From Euleptes europaea (lineage: Eukaryota > Chordata > Lepidosauria > Squamata > Sphaerodactylidae), in contig NC_079325.1 in assembly GCF_029931775.1 (NCBI RefSeq), positions 58,574,286-58,638,285 of the forward strand: 64,000 nt of DNA. The letters are read 5' to 3'. Both the position numbers and the translations under genes were made by a program. Positions 26,001-34,400 of the stretch are shown one piece after another (position 1 is the stretch's first letter; the number at the start of each line of letters is the position of its first letter). A model generated the notes under the pieces. It was not told where the DNA came from, made no database searches, and saw only the letters and a program-made list of their open reading frames with translations.

Positions 26001-28427
26001 GAATAGCAACTCGCTTGGCTTCAGCCTGACAGCTGGCCGCATCCGGGACCAGGGAAAAACCCTCCGGCGGGGCTCCTGCCATGGTAGAACTAGAGGAAAG
26101 AGTCTCTCGAGAAATAAGATTATCCAAAAGTCCAGTTAGTACTTGTAAATCCTCAGTTGCCAACCGGGCATCGTCCAGTAATTGATCCAAGACCTGAAGA
26201 TCTAAACGAGTATCAGTATCCTCCGACGTCAACATCCAGAGAGTCCCTTTAAGAGATTGCCACTGCTCCTGTACCAGTCCCCTCAAGCGGCAAACCTCTA
26301 GGGTAGTTCTGAAGAGTTCAGCGACTATGTCCTGTAACAGGGTGGGATCCTTCCGAGAGGAATCCAGGATAGTAGGTCACTCGGAGAGCTTCTCAGCTCC
26401 CATCCAAGCGGCAGGCGAACCCCCCTGGGCTCCAGCCTGACTAGTAGTACAATAAAGAAGATGATAGATAGCTGCCATAATGTAAGCTCCTGACCCTTCG
26501 AACCAGAAATCACCACAGAGTCGTATAGAATCCAAGCAGATGGCTTTTACTGGTCAAAAAGGCAATACAGTGCATACAGGGAACTATGGCAGCTATGAGA
26601 GTCTTACTAGCCCAACGATAATATAAGGCAGTAAATGGCGGGAGATTATACAACATCAGCATACACAGACAGAGTCAACTTTCCCAGGAGCAGTATTCCC
26701 AGGCCTTGGTATGTGTGGTCGGCCTTGAGGCTAGACAGTACAGTACCGACACAGAAACAATACTGAAACCGAGATAGCAGCCTGACAGTCTGAAATGAAG
26801 GCCCTGACAGAATGCACAGAGGGATGCACCTGTCAAGTTCAAATGGGTCCCTGAGCAACACCTGAAGGATCTTTAGGAGATACCCACACTGTAACCAAGA
26901 GTGTCACAACCAGATCCCACTACTGGAACCAACCCCAGTGCCGTCAAGAGCTGCACGCCAAAGCTTTGTTGGTGGAGGCATGCTGACTCAGCAGCCGCTC
27001 CAAAGGCCGGGCAAGAAACCTCTGCGGAGGAAGAGCCTACCCCGACTTCCCCAGTCCGAAACCCCAGCACAAGAGGCCTGTGGCTGCAGCCTCTGCTGGC
27101 CATGCCCCACTGAGATCAGTCACAAGGCTGTAGAAGGTTGAGATGGTTCGGCATTTGAAAAAGACAGCAAAACAGAAATAACAGAGAAGATGTGCCTAAA
27201 CTACAGCAAGCACCAAAGAAAAGGCCTTAGTGAGGAGCATAGGGCCTCCAGCCATTCATATAAGTGTTTGCAATTAATTTGCAAATGCCCTGACTGCAGG
27301 ACAAACAAGAAGTTCAACCCATTCAAAGGTATCTTCCTTCACTGGCGGAGAACCCAAATCTTGTTTTCCAACATTCTATCTGAACTCTAAATTTTAAAAT
27401 CCAAACGTACAGCAAAAATGCGTGTGCTGTGGGTCACACCAACCAACATCTTTGATAACTGTCATCCACTTTGTGGTTACCAACAGCATCCTTTGATACA
27501 GTTAACGAAAGGTGAAAAGCATGCCAAGTAGAACATTTCAAAAGATCCTTAAAGCTTTGCTTACCTGCTGTTCTTTGTTTTGGGCAAGCAGTACATTGAC
27601 CTCCTTAATCTTCTCGTCAATAACTTCCTGATAAACTAGGTTCATCTGCAGGCAGGTCTCTGGCGTTTCAGGAAGGTTAATAATGTCGAGTTCGTTCTTG
27701 CTATCCTCATCACCACTGCTTTGGCTCCCAACTGGGCTCACCTCCTGACCCAAGAGGAGATGAGGAGGCAGATGAGAAAATGAAGAAAGGAAACCCCCAC
27801 TTATTTAAAAAGACAAAGGATCCAACAAGCATCTCAGGGGAGTGAGTGCAGAATGTGACTGGTGTACCCTGTCCCTAATTGCTTTCTGTGTTCAACCTTC
27901 CCCAACAGCAGTAAGCCCCACTGGCCTTATCTACAGGCACCAGGGAGCCTAAGCACCATGGCTCTCATCCCACTCAAGAAGGCTCCAACTGCTTGGTTTT
28001 GTACTCATGTGACTCTGCGTAGTGCCATAAACCAGCTCTTGCTCCCACAACAACCAAGAGAAATGAAGCCACAGGCCAGCCTCAGCCCTCTTTGGGAAGC
28101 GGAGTCCCAAGCAGCATCGAGAATTTTCCTCAGAGGCGTGAGCCCATGAGCAGGACACGTAGAATGTGAATAAGCTCGGAGCCCTGTCACATGGTTCAGC
28201 CAGGGCAACACTCGCCTGTGCCACCCGACCACATCGCCGCCATGCCCGGCGCGCGCCGGCCCCGATGCAAGCCAAGCAAGGCAGGATGCAGACAAGCAGG
28301 GACATTTGAGCCCACAGCTGCTAAAACTGTACCAGAAAAATATGTGCCCACTCAGCTCTGTTCTTTCTCAACTGTTTACTTGCCATATCAAAAGAAGTAT
28401 CTGAATCATCTTCATCTTCACAGTCTG
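9696..28427 (-). CDS. SNAPC4: SNAPC4 (SNAP190), N-terminal half, 8 exons in window
   Basis: This is the largest subunit of the snRNA-activating protein complex, a nuclear factor that binds the proximal sequence element of RNA polymerase II and III snRNA promoters through Myb repeats. Eight exons with agreeing phases give a protein colinear with human SNAPC4 as I recall it: an acidic N-terminus, then [65 protein letters not shown] and [20 protein letters not shown]. The last carries the half Myb repeat and the start of repeat Ra. The remaining Myb repeats and C-terminus must lie left of base 1, because 1-9,360 is transposon. The initiator exon was not found; it should lie between 28,430 and the CpG island. 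Introns are swollen by Gypsy, Penelope, Tc1 and CR1 insertions. Order with ENTR1 and PMPCA matches mammals. Confidence 0.95.
10014..10086 (-). CDS. SNAPC4: SNAPC4 exon, [17 protein letters not shown]
   Basis: 73 nt. The first C completes Asn (AA/C), then come 24 codons ending KIANVD at phase 0, donor GTGAGT. Human counterpart: QLPEEALLGNRLDSHDW. This is the start of the Myb half repeat. Confidence 0.95.
10928..11032 (-). CDS. SNAPC4: SNAPC4 exon, [18 protein letters not shown]
   Basis: 105 nt. It begins with the G that completes the split Lys codon, then [10 protein letters not shown], and ends EVEHELNDI plus AA, with donor GTAAGC. It aligns with human LEYLHQKQSKVSSELERQ. The charged, heptad-like sequence suggests a helix. 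Confidence 0.93.
11613..11694 (-). CDS. SNAPC4: SNAPC4 exon, [11 protein letters not shown]; acceptor abuts a SINE tail
   Basis: 82 nt, phase 1 to 2, donor GTAAGT. It encodes [20 protein letters not shown] followed by LQPKLL, aligned with human NWEKALLRKSVVSDRLQRLL. The intron's last bases, CTTCTTCCTTCTTCCCCAG, include the CT-rich 3' tail of a same-strand SINE. Confidence 0.93.
11699..11765 (-). mobile_element. Sauria-type tRNA SINE, 3' part
   Basis: On the minus strand this is the SINE 3' end (GGTTTGAGACTCCTT...AACCAACTCTTCTTCC). The 5' tRNA-like part is at 19,040-19,285; the two were one SINE before the Penelope insertion. Its CT-rich tail runs into the acceptor of the SNAPC4 exon at 11,694. 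Confidence 0.82.
11852..11894 (-). ncRNA. Hammerhead-ribozyme-like motif, minus-strand copy
   Basis: On the minus strand: TCCT, CTGAAGA core, T, GCC stem II with GGC, GAAA, CGTC, then AGGA pairing with TCCT. Penelope terminal repeats are known to carry minimal hammerheads that may act as dimers. Activity is not shown by sequence. Confidence 0.6.
13899..14006. repeat. AAAT/GT/TA microsatellite insert with target duplication
   Basis: A (AAAT)n run, then (GT)n, then (TA)n, about 108 bp, flanked on both sides by GACTAAGGGAAA (13,887-13,898 and 14,007-14,018). The flanking repeat implies a retroposed A-rich insert that later expanded as a microsatellite. Confidence 0.8.
16239..16574 (+). repeat. 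3' LTR of Gypsy fossil B
   Basis: 336 bp, TGTCAGG...GCTTACA, with an AATAAA at about 16,503. Clearly homologous to the LTR of fossil A but well diverged from it. Confidence 0.85.
16596..17583 (-). pseudogene. Tc1 transposase, broken
   Basis: The N-terminal helix-turn-helix part ([20 protein letters not shown]) is at 17,583-17,350 and the DDE domain at 17,321-16,596. Catalytic blocks seen: [18 protein letters not shown] and [11 protein letters not shown], the DD34E triad. The two parts are in different frames, so the gene is frameshifted near 17,340-17,460. The C-terminus ([10 protein letters not shown]) is complete. Confidence 0.9.
18205..18247 (+). ncRNA. Hammerhead-ribozyme-like motif in Penelope repeat
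   Basis: TCCT (18,205-18,208) pairs AGGA (18,244-18,247) as stem I. The core CTGAAGA follows, GCC/GGC makes a short stem II, GAAA is at 18,236-18,239, and ACGT is self-complementary as a stem III that would form only between two molecules. The predicted cleavage is after GTC (18,243). One extra base separates the core from stem II. Confidence 0.62.
18313..19039 (+). mobile_element. Penelope-like element 2, unit 2 (GIY-YIG end and terminal repeat)
   Basis: A 5'-truncated unit: a short inverted piece of the terminal repeat (GACGTTTCGCCAGCA), then the C-terminal GIY-YIG endonuclease from about 18,343 to the TAG near 18,690 ([40 protein letters not shown]), then a terminal repeat to CCTTCGACAATA. 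It is flanked by the same 12-bp AGTCTCAAACCT (18,301-18,312 and 19,040-19,051). Confidence 0.88.
18915..18957 (+). ncRNA. Hammerhead-ribozyme-like motif, unit 2
   Basis: Same motif as at 18,205-18,247. Stem I is weaker (TACT facing AGGA); core CTGAAGA, stem II and GAAACGTC are kept. Confidence 0.5.
19040..19285 (-). mobile_element. Sauria-type tRNA SINE, 5' part
   Basis: Minus-strand tRNA-derived head: TGGAGAACCAGGTTTGATTC (B-box-like), then CCCAAGGTC/GACCTTGGGC and CCTCACAACATGTCTGTTGT. Continues at 11,699-11,765 across the insertion. A sister copy is at 50,466-50,700. Confidence 0.8.
19480..19558 (-). CDS. SNAPC4: SNAPC4 exon, GPPAN to ITVKW
   Basis: 79 nt, phase 0 to 1, donor GTAAGG. It encodes [20 protein letters not shown], aligned with human GPPANEDTREKAAQGIKAFE. 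The split Trp codon (T/GG) is completed by the exon at 11,613-11,694. Confidence 0.95.
19891..20016 (-). CDS. SNAPC4: SNAPC4 exon, [11 protein letters not shown]
   Basis: 126 nt, 42 codons, phase 0 at both ends, donor GTAAGT. It starts EKLTRELAG and ends FKDKTSGI, aligning with human EELMRDLAG and FKDKVTGV. It is separated from the previous exon by about 7.5 kb that includes a full Gypsy element. Confidence 0.95.
20017..21011. other. SNAPC4 intron, no feature recognised
   Basis: Between the exon at 20,016 and Gypsy C. Only short C-rich runs (near 20,170 and 20,285) and no element I can name. Confidence 0.5.
21017..21321 (-). repeat. 3' LTR of Gypsy element C
   Basis: 305 bp, plus-strand TGTAAGCTCC...AGCCTGACA. 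Nearly identical to 26,481-26,787. Confidence 0.93.
26481..26787 (-). repeat. 5' LTR of Gypsy element C
   Basis: 307 bp, the partner of 21,017-21,321, adjoining the start of gag. Confidence 0.93.
27565..27744 (-). CDS. SNAPC4: SNAPC4 exon with [14 protein letters not shown] motif
   Basis: 180 nt, exactly 60 codons, phase 0 at both ends, acceptor GGTCAG and donor GTAAGC. It ends in LLAQNKEQQ, matching human LLAQNREQQ. In human SNAP190 this N-terminal part is the region that contacts SNAP43 and SNAP19 (known for the family). Confidence 0.95.
28196..28265. repeat. Second copy of the CpG-island block, in SNAPC4 intron
   Basis: Direct-orientation copy of 28,897-28,966, about 700 bp away and downstream of the first SNAPC4 exon found. 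CpG sites and the ATGGCGGC core are retained although the flanking sequence is not GC-rich. Confidence 0.85.
28384..28427 (-). CDS. SNAPC4: SNAPC4 acidic N-terminal exon, probable GC donor
   Basis: Encodes the acidic stretch [14 protein letters not shown], matching the Ser/Asp/Glu-rich N-terminus of human SNAPC4. The acceptor is a CAG-CAG tandem, so the exon may begin at 28,427 or 28,424. Ending it at GAT ATG (28,384) with the donor GCAAGT keeps phase 0 with the next exon and reproduces the human spacing to PETP. The nearby GT at 28,378-28,379 would leave one extra base and break the frame. Confidence 0.8.
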
Positions 28428-28589
28428 CTGTTGGGATAAGAAGAATGCACAGACAACAGGTAAGAGATTGCAAGACCACGCTGGATCTCCAGAGCCTGAA
28501 AGCAGATCCACACCAGCAGCTGGAGAAAACGCCGCCGCCACCTCCCCCCCCCCCCCGGCTAAGCCAGCAAATGCAAAACAGGAGCAGCA

Positions 28590-29450
28590 GCCCCGCAAGC
28601 GCTTCTATCCGGGCCAACCAAACGGGCACACAGCATCGTGGCGGCTTCCGGGCGCACCAGAACTCCTCGCCAGGGTGGCGCTCGCACAGCTGAAATGGGA
28701 GGGAGAGGCGGGGCGCGGGGTTTTGAGGCCACGATCCTGCACGCGGGCAGAGAACGCTGCCGGTCTGGCAGCCCGAGGCACCCGGCGGGGGCTTCGGGGG
28801 GGGCGCGCTACGGGAGGCCGCGCCTGGCGCTGGCGGAGCGAAAGCCGCGCCTCGACCACGCGCACCCTGCGCGGGAGGAGGGCCCAGGGCCGCCGCTCAG
28901 CCAGGGCAACACTCGCCTGCGCCGCCCGACCACATCGCCGCCATGCCCGGCGCGCGCCGGACCCCAGGCAGGCCGCGCAGGGCCCGGAAGTGACGTCCCA
29001 CCGTGCGTCAGCCGTGTGCAGCGCCGCCCCCGCCTCCGCCCACGGCTGCTGCCTGGCAACGGCGAAGACGCGCCCCCCCCCCCCGGCCCGAAGGCCCCGG
29101 GTCGCCGCGCCCCTTTCGCCGAAGCGGGTGAAGCGTCGCGCCTGATTGGGCCGGCCCGGTCTCCTCGGAAGCAAGGCAGGGCCGCCCCCCCCCCACGCCC
29201 CAGCCTTACTGGCTGACTGAGGGGCTGCGGGTGATGAGAAGGCCGCGCAGCTGGAGGGGGGATGGAGCCGGCGTTTGCTTGGACTGTTTCTACGCGGCCT
29301 CTTCGGGGTCTGGCTCAAGGCGGCCCCCGGTTATAAACCTCAGTACAAAACACAAGCCGTTAAGACCAGTGGCCAGGACCACCCCCGGGGGGGGGCGGGG
29401 GGGATTACCTAGGGGGGCACGAAGAGGCAAGAGGGCAGCAGGGGGGCGCT
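28590..29450 (-). promoter_or_regulatory. CpG island, likely SNAPC4 promoter and 5' leader
   Basis: Very GC-rich and CpG-dense (for example CGGGGCGCGGGG, GGCGCGCGCC), directly upstream of the first SNAPC4 exon found. Long open frames here on both strands look like compositional artefacts: they are Arg/Ala/Pro-rich with no recognised domain. The SNAPC4 initiator codon probably lies in or just downstream of this island, but I could not identify it. Confidence 0.7.
28897..28966. repeat. Promoter block, source copy of a 70-bp duplication
   Basis: About 70 bp starting CAGCCAGGGCAACACTCGCC and ending near GGCGCGCGCCGG, inside the CpG island. It recurs at 28,196-28,265 with about four differences. 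On the minus strand it holds CATGGCGGCGATG, a YY1-type core (ATGGCGGC). Confidence 0.85.
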
Positions 29451-29496
29451 AGAGGTGGGGCCCCTTCAACTGTGTTCTTCACTAATTTACAATAGT

Positions 29497-29640
29497 TCAC
29501 AGTGGGTAGCCGTGTTAGTCTGTTTGCAGTAGTCGAAAAGGGCCAGAGTCCAGTAGCACCTTAAAGACTAACAAAAATATTTTCTGGCAGGGTCTGAGCT
29601 TTCGTTAGCCACAGCTCCCTTCTTCAGATACAGCTAGAAT
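29497..29640 (-). repeat. Penelope terminal-repeat fragment
   Basis: Minus strand: CTGAAGAAGGGAGCTGTGGC, GAAAGCTCAGACCC, then GTTAGTCTTTAAGGTGCTAC and ACACGGCTACCCACT. Same family as 49,597-49,815; it contains a degenerate hammerhead-like core. Confidence 0.72.
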
Positions 29641-30818
29641 GTGAATCCATCGGTCTTTAAGTAGAGGAACAGTATGTAAATGTGAATAGCAGGCTTGATG
29701 GGATTAGGTGAGGTATGCAGAAGAGTGTGATGCCCAGGGGAGAGATGGGTGTAGAGAAATCAGCATTGGTAATGGGCCATGAATGCAAGGTCTTTATTCA
29801 GCCCAGGTAAATGCATTGACTTTAGTTTTTAATTTACAATAGATCCAGCAATGCACCATGCTGGCAAATTGGGTGGAAACTATCAGAATTTCCCCCCAGA
29901 CTTTGAGGAGCTGGTACCGCTGGACCAAGTTCATCAGTTTTGTTGAATAAATTTCAACTAAAAAGTTTTAATTGGATTTTGAATAGATGTGCAATTGTTA
30001 CTGTTTTGTAATTTTATTATTATCTTCTTTAGTGAGTCATGCAAACCCCTATTTTGAATATATATATTTTAGGATAGGGTAGGGGGTGCTGGGGCTGAGT
30101 TTGGAACCAAGGGGGCGGTGGCCCGAAAAGTTTGAGAACCACTACGTTGGACAAAAGCGGCACAAGAACTGCCCCTAGAACAGAGCAGACTATTAAAAAA
30201 CACCTAATTCAAAGCTTGGGTAGAAAGATGTGTTTTACCTGGCGCCTAAAAGAAAGCAAAGCAGGCACCAGGTGAGCCTAAAGGGGAGGGGGAGGGCACT
30301 GCAAAGGCAAGGTGCCACCACAGCATTAAACTACACATGCTCACAAGGAAAGACATGCACCTTCCTATCCAGTGTGCTCAGTTGCTTCTGGTGACAGTAG
30401 CTGTTTGGAAAATAAACAGGTGTTTCTAGAGGAGTAACTGAAGACTGCTCACTTTCTGGGAAAATCTTGTATGTTCACCATAGCCGTCTGGCTTCAGCCA
30501 AGGCGGGAGAATAGTACAGGGGAAGTCAGGCAAGTTGTGCTAACTAAAATTCAAGTTGGAAGTGTATTGCTATGTGCAGAATGCAAGAAAAGCTTACTAT
30601 TCATATTGTTTATGCTATTTATGATTTTTCATTTGTTTGCCACCTTGATCAGGTCTCTGAAAAGGCAACATAGAAATCTTCCAAATACAGCACAGAGACT
30701 GAATACTTTCAGCTGTGAAACACTCATTAACAGGTGATGCGAGATATGAAAAGAACTGTTCTAGACATAAGCCCAAATTATGTTCTCTTAAATAAACAAA
30801 CCAAAGTACTATGAGCAT
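29641..30818. other. SNAPC4-ENTR1 intergenic spacer
   Basis: AT-rich, mostly unique. The string AAGTTTGAGAACCACTACG near 30,130 looks like a hAT terminal repeat, so part of 29.7-30.15 kb may be an old hAT copy; the partner end was not found. Confidence 0.4.
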
Positions 30819-30824
30819 TTTATT
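30819..30824 (-). terminator. Candidate ENTR1 polyadenylation signal
   Basis: TTTATT on the plus strand reads AATAAA on the minus strand, about 510 bp past the ENTR1 stop. Position is reasonable for a 3' end, but the flanks are AT-rich, so chance is possible. Confidence 0.35.
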
Positions 30825-31334
30825 TTAAGAAAATTAAAATGGAATTAGTATTACAAAATGTAATGGAATTTAAAAGTTTCAAAATGCTGTCAGGAAACTT
30901 GTCAAATCTTTAATTTTTTTTCTTTACCACACAAAAGGTGATTAGACATCTCTCATCTTGTTTATATCAGTAGACTTGGGGAAAATCGATTTTCCCCAAT
31001 GAAGTAACACTCAGACCCAAAGCAATGCCTCCAGGCACAAGGAGCTAAATGTACATTTTGAAGGAAGCTCCTAATAAATACCAAATCTTTTACTGCACCT
31101 TTTAAACAAGATGCAAACAACATGACCAGCTAGCCCCAGCCAAGCGGGAAAAGGATCTCTAGGTAACATCTGCAAGTGAAGAAAGGGTCAGAGTTGCACG
31201 CCTGCACTTGATCAGTGTAATATACAAGGGTTGCATACTTCTAAAAAATTCTCGCATGTTGAATATAAGGCATCTTTTCAATATTCATTTCCAATATGTA
31301 AATAAAGTCTCTCCAAGAATCTTCTTTGTGGTTT

Positions 31335-31428
31335 TCATGGTGAATCTTCTGGTATCTCAGAGATTCTGTCTATAGACTTGAGGAGATCAGCTACGAGTTG
31401 CAGTGCTTCAGCCCCCGAGAGCAGTTGC
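31335..31428 (-). CDS. ENTR1: ENTR1 exon 8, C-terminus and stop
   Basis: Acceptor TTTCTAG. G completes Lys, then [30 protein letters not shown] and TGA. Human ends [11 protein letters not shown] followed by a Lys and an acidic tail of similar length (KDEEEDS from memory). The 3' untranslated region follows toward lower coordinates. Confidence 0.95.
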
Positions 31429-34400
31429 CTAGAAAGACGAGGCAGGTTATCAGGAACAGGAACAGGGAGAAGCAACACAGACAGACTCTAGTGCCTAAAG
31501 CAATTACCGTAAATGACTGCAGCCACAAATGATACGTAACATGGAAAGTGCTAAAAGTTATGTCCTTTACCCAATCTGCCTTTGTTTTCCTGACCCTCTG
31601 GTTTCTTACCGGAAGGACATTTTCAGAGTTGGGAATTCAGACGTTTAGTTCAGAATAAAGCATACATGCTTGCTGCAGCACAGAATGAAACAATGAACTT
31701 ACCATGAGGGTCTCCTTGTGAGGGTTACTCTTCCTACCCACTCCCAAAGCAGGGCTGTGTTGAAGCCCTTTCAGGATCTTTCCCATTGCATCAGGAGGCT
31801 GATCCCCAACATGTGTCTCGCAGCAGCATAGAAGCAGATTCAGCATCTTACTGAACTAAGGTCTGGCCCACACATGCATCACAAGAACTCTGAGGTGTAC
31901 CTTTCCAGATAGGCGGTGAGGAGTATCGTATTATCAGTGTTCTCCCATGTAAACACTTCCTGTAAATCCAGCATTAGCGCTTCAGGGAGAAAGGATATAG
32001 CTTGGCCCTTTATATGCTACCACCTCAGCTCTCTGCCACCAGGAGAAAAGGTTCTCAGTTCCCAATAGTATCCTGGCCTCCGCATGAGTGGGTAAGGATA
32101 CTCTCCAATCCACCAATGAAATGAAGCCTACCTGGTAAGTGCAGTGTTTTGTTTTCCATTGGTGGAGAAGGATATCTTTGAGGGATTTTCAAAAACTATC
32201 CCAGACAGGAAAAGCTTGAGGAGCTTATTGAGAAAGCACCACCTGCTAGAACACCATTTGCCAAATGCTGTTTCACCTGAGGCACGGCCTTGTAATATCT
32301 AAAGACATGGAAGAGGAATCCTAGGTAGCTGCCTTAATAGATCTATTACACTTGGGCATTTGTGGACAAGACTGCATAGGTTTGCTATGCCTCAGCAGAG
32401 TAGGCTGTAACCTCTGAAGGGACTGGAAGATACTGGGTCTTGTGTGGTCCCAATACAAGCTTTTACCTACCTGCCAACTGCAGATTTGGAAGCTCTTCCC
32501 CATGAATGAAAGTGAAAAGGCACAAAAAGGCACTTGATAGGAAGGCTGTAGCATGATGCAAGTTTTAAGGACCCTGGGCATCTAGTCTGTGCCACTCACT
32601 TTCACAGAAATAATCTGAGTTCAACTAGAATAACAGAAGAAACATCTCTTGGTTTTGGCACAAAGAGGAAATAATCATAACGAAAACGGGGGTCTGTTCA
32701 TATCATCACTGAGTTCTTGTGACCAATTCAAAGTTTTGCTATTGAGAGAACAGAGCCTTGGCTTACCTGTGAGGACTCCTCCTCTGGGAGAAGAGGACAT
32801 CTTCAGCAGCGGGTTTTGTCGCTCCTATGCTCAGGGAGGCAGGATCTAAAAAATTTTAACTTCAACTTCCTGTCCCCTGTGCTAGGACCACCCTCTGACT
32901 TCCAGTTCGAGGACTTCCCAAGCATAAGACAGGAGTAACCGAAACTGTAACAGGAACCTGAAATAACTATATTACAGAAACTCAGTTAGTAACCAAACAA
33001 GGTAGACAACACTGGGAACAGAAGGTAGGAATCTTCCGGTTCCCCTAGGTACCTGTATGTACTCTTGATCGTCTGATTCTGCAGCAATCTTCACCCTGGG
33101 CGGGCAAGATGTCCTCTTCTCCCAGAGAAGAAGGAGCCCTCATAGGTAAGCCAAGGCTCCGTTCTCTCTCTGGGTTCAGAGGACATCTTCAGCAGCGGGA
33201 TCTTCTAAAGCTGTCCCTTCTGGGTGGGATTAATCATCTGTCGTTACGTGCTGCAGGACTCTTCTACCAAAAGCAGCGTCGGAAAAAGAGTAAGAGTTGA
33301 TTTTGTAATGTCTCACGAAGGTAGAGAGACTAGACCACGTCGCAGCCCTACAGATTTCTTTGACTGAAGCCTGTCTGTCGAAAGCTGCCGAAGTAGCTGC
33401 ACTATGGACAGAATGTGCCGTGATTCCTGATGGAACTGGAATCTTGCAGCTCTGGTAGCATAGTTGAATGCATTGTCTGATACAGCTGCTAATGGCAGAG
33501 TTAGACATCTTACATCCCTTGTTGGGAGGAGAAATGGAGATGAACAGAAATTCCAATTTACGAAAAGATTCAGTTCTTTTTAGGTAAATCCGAAGAGCTC
33601 TCTTCAGGTCCAGAGTGTGCCAATTCCTTTCCCTTGGATGAGAAGGATGAGGGCAGAAGGATGGAAGGTGGAGTTCCTGCTGTTGATGGAACTTTGCACT
33701 AACCTTTGGACTGAAGGTCGGATCCGGCCGTAGTACCACCTTGTCCGCATGGAAAATACATAGGCTCTCTCTGGACGAAAGGGCTCCCAACTCCGATACC
33801 CTTCTGGCTGAAGTCGCTGCTGTGAGGAAGAGGACCTTCATCCACAGGAATCATAGGTAAATCTCTCTTAGGGGTTCGAACGGAGGCTTTGTTAGGGCCT
33901 TCAGAACTACACGAAGGCGCCATGTAGGGAACCTATGGACCATTAGAGGGGAGATGGCCGATATGCCTTTCAGAAAGGTGGATATGTGTGGGTGTCTGGT
34001 GGTGGGATGACCATCCAGTTGAGGAATTACAGTGTCTATGGCGGCCACCTGACGTCTTAAGGTGGAAGGCTTCAGATTCTGTGATAGACCCTCTTGAAGG
34101 AACTCCGGCAAGCCCACTGTAGGTATCATCAGCGGGTCCAAGTGTTTCCTGCTACACCAATGGGCGAAGGCCTTCCCATGTGAAGTTGTATATACGTTTG
34201 GTGGAATCTCTTCTCGCCTTCAACATGGTAGATACCACCTTCGAGGAGTACCCCAAACTTAGCAGCCATTTCCTCTCAAGCTCCAGGCGGTCAGCCGTAG
34301 CCACGCTGGGTCTGGGTGGATTACAGGACCCTGATGGAGCAAGTCGTGAATCACGGGCAGCGGCCACGGATCCTGGATAGATAGCTCTCTCAGCGATGGG

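Larger units (their letters stand above)
21017..26787 (-). mobile_element. Ty3/Gypsy chromovirus-type element C, young, both LTRs
   Basis: A 5.77-kb LTR retrotransposon with 5-bp target duplication GTCTG (21,012-21,016 and 26,788-26,792). LTRs at 21,017-21,321 and 26,481-26,787 differ at only a handful of positions, so it is young. Parts: gag about 24.6-26.3 kb (coiled-coil and Pro-rich), then a long pol region 21.3-24.6 kb with RT ([18 protein letters not shown]), RNase H, integrase ([20 protein letters not shown]) and a terminal chromodomain ([20 protein letters not shown]). Looks nearly whole, with about one break. Confidence 0.95.

Noticed and set aside
28374-28379. GTAAAC as donor of the first SNAPC4 exon found
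   Set aside because: It would leave one unpaired base before a phase-0 exon and shift the frame; the GC donor four bases earlier fits.
28468-29318. Long open frames on both strands in the CpG island (over 200 codons each)
   Set aside because: Composition is Arg/Ala/Pro/Gly-rich as expected from GC-rich DNA lacking stop codons. No domain, no splice logic, and they overlap each other and the promoter.
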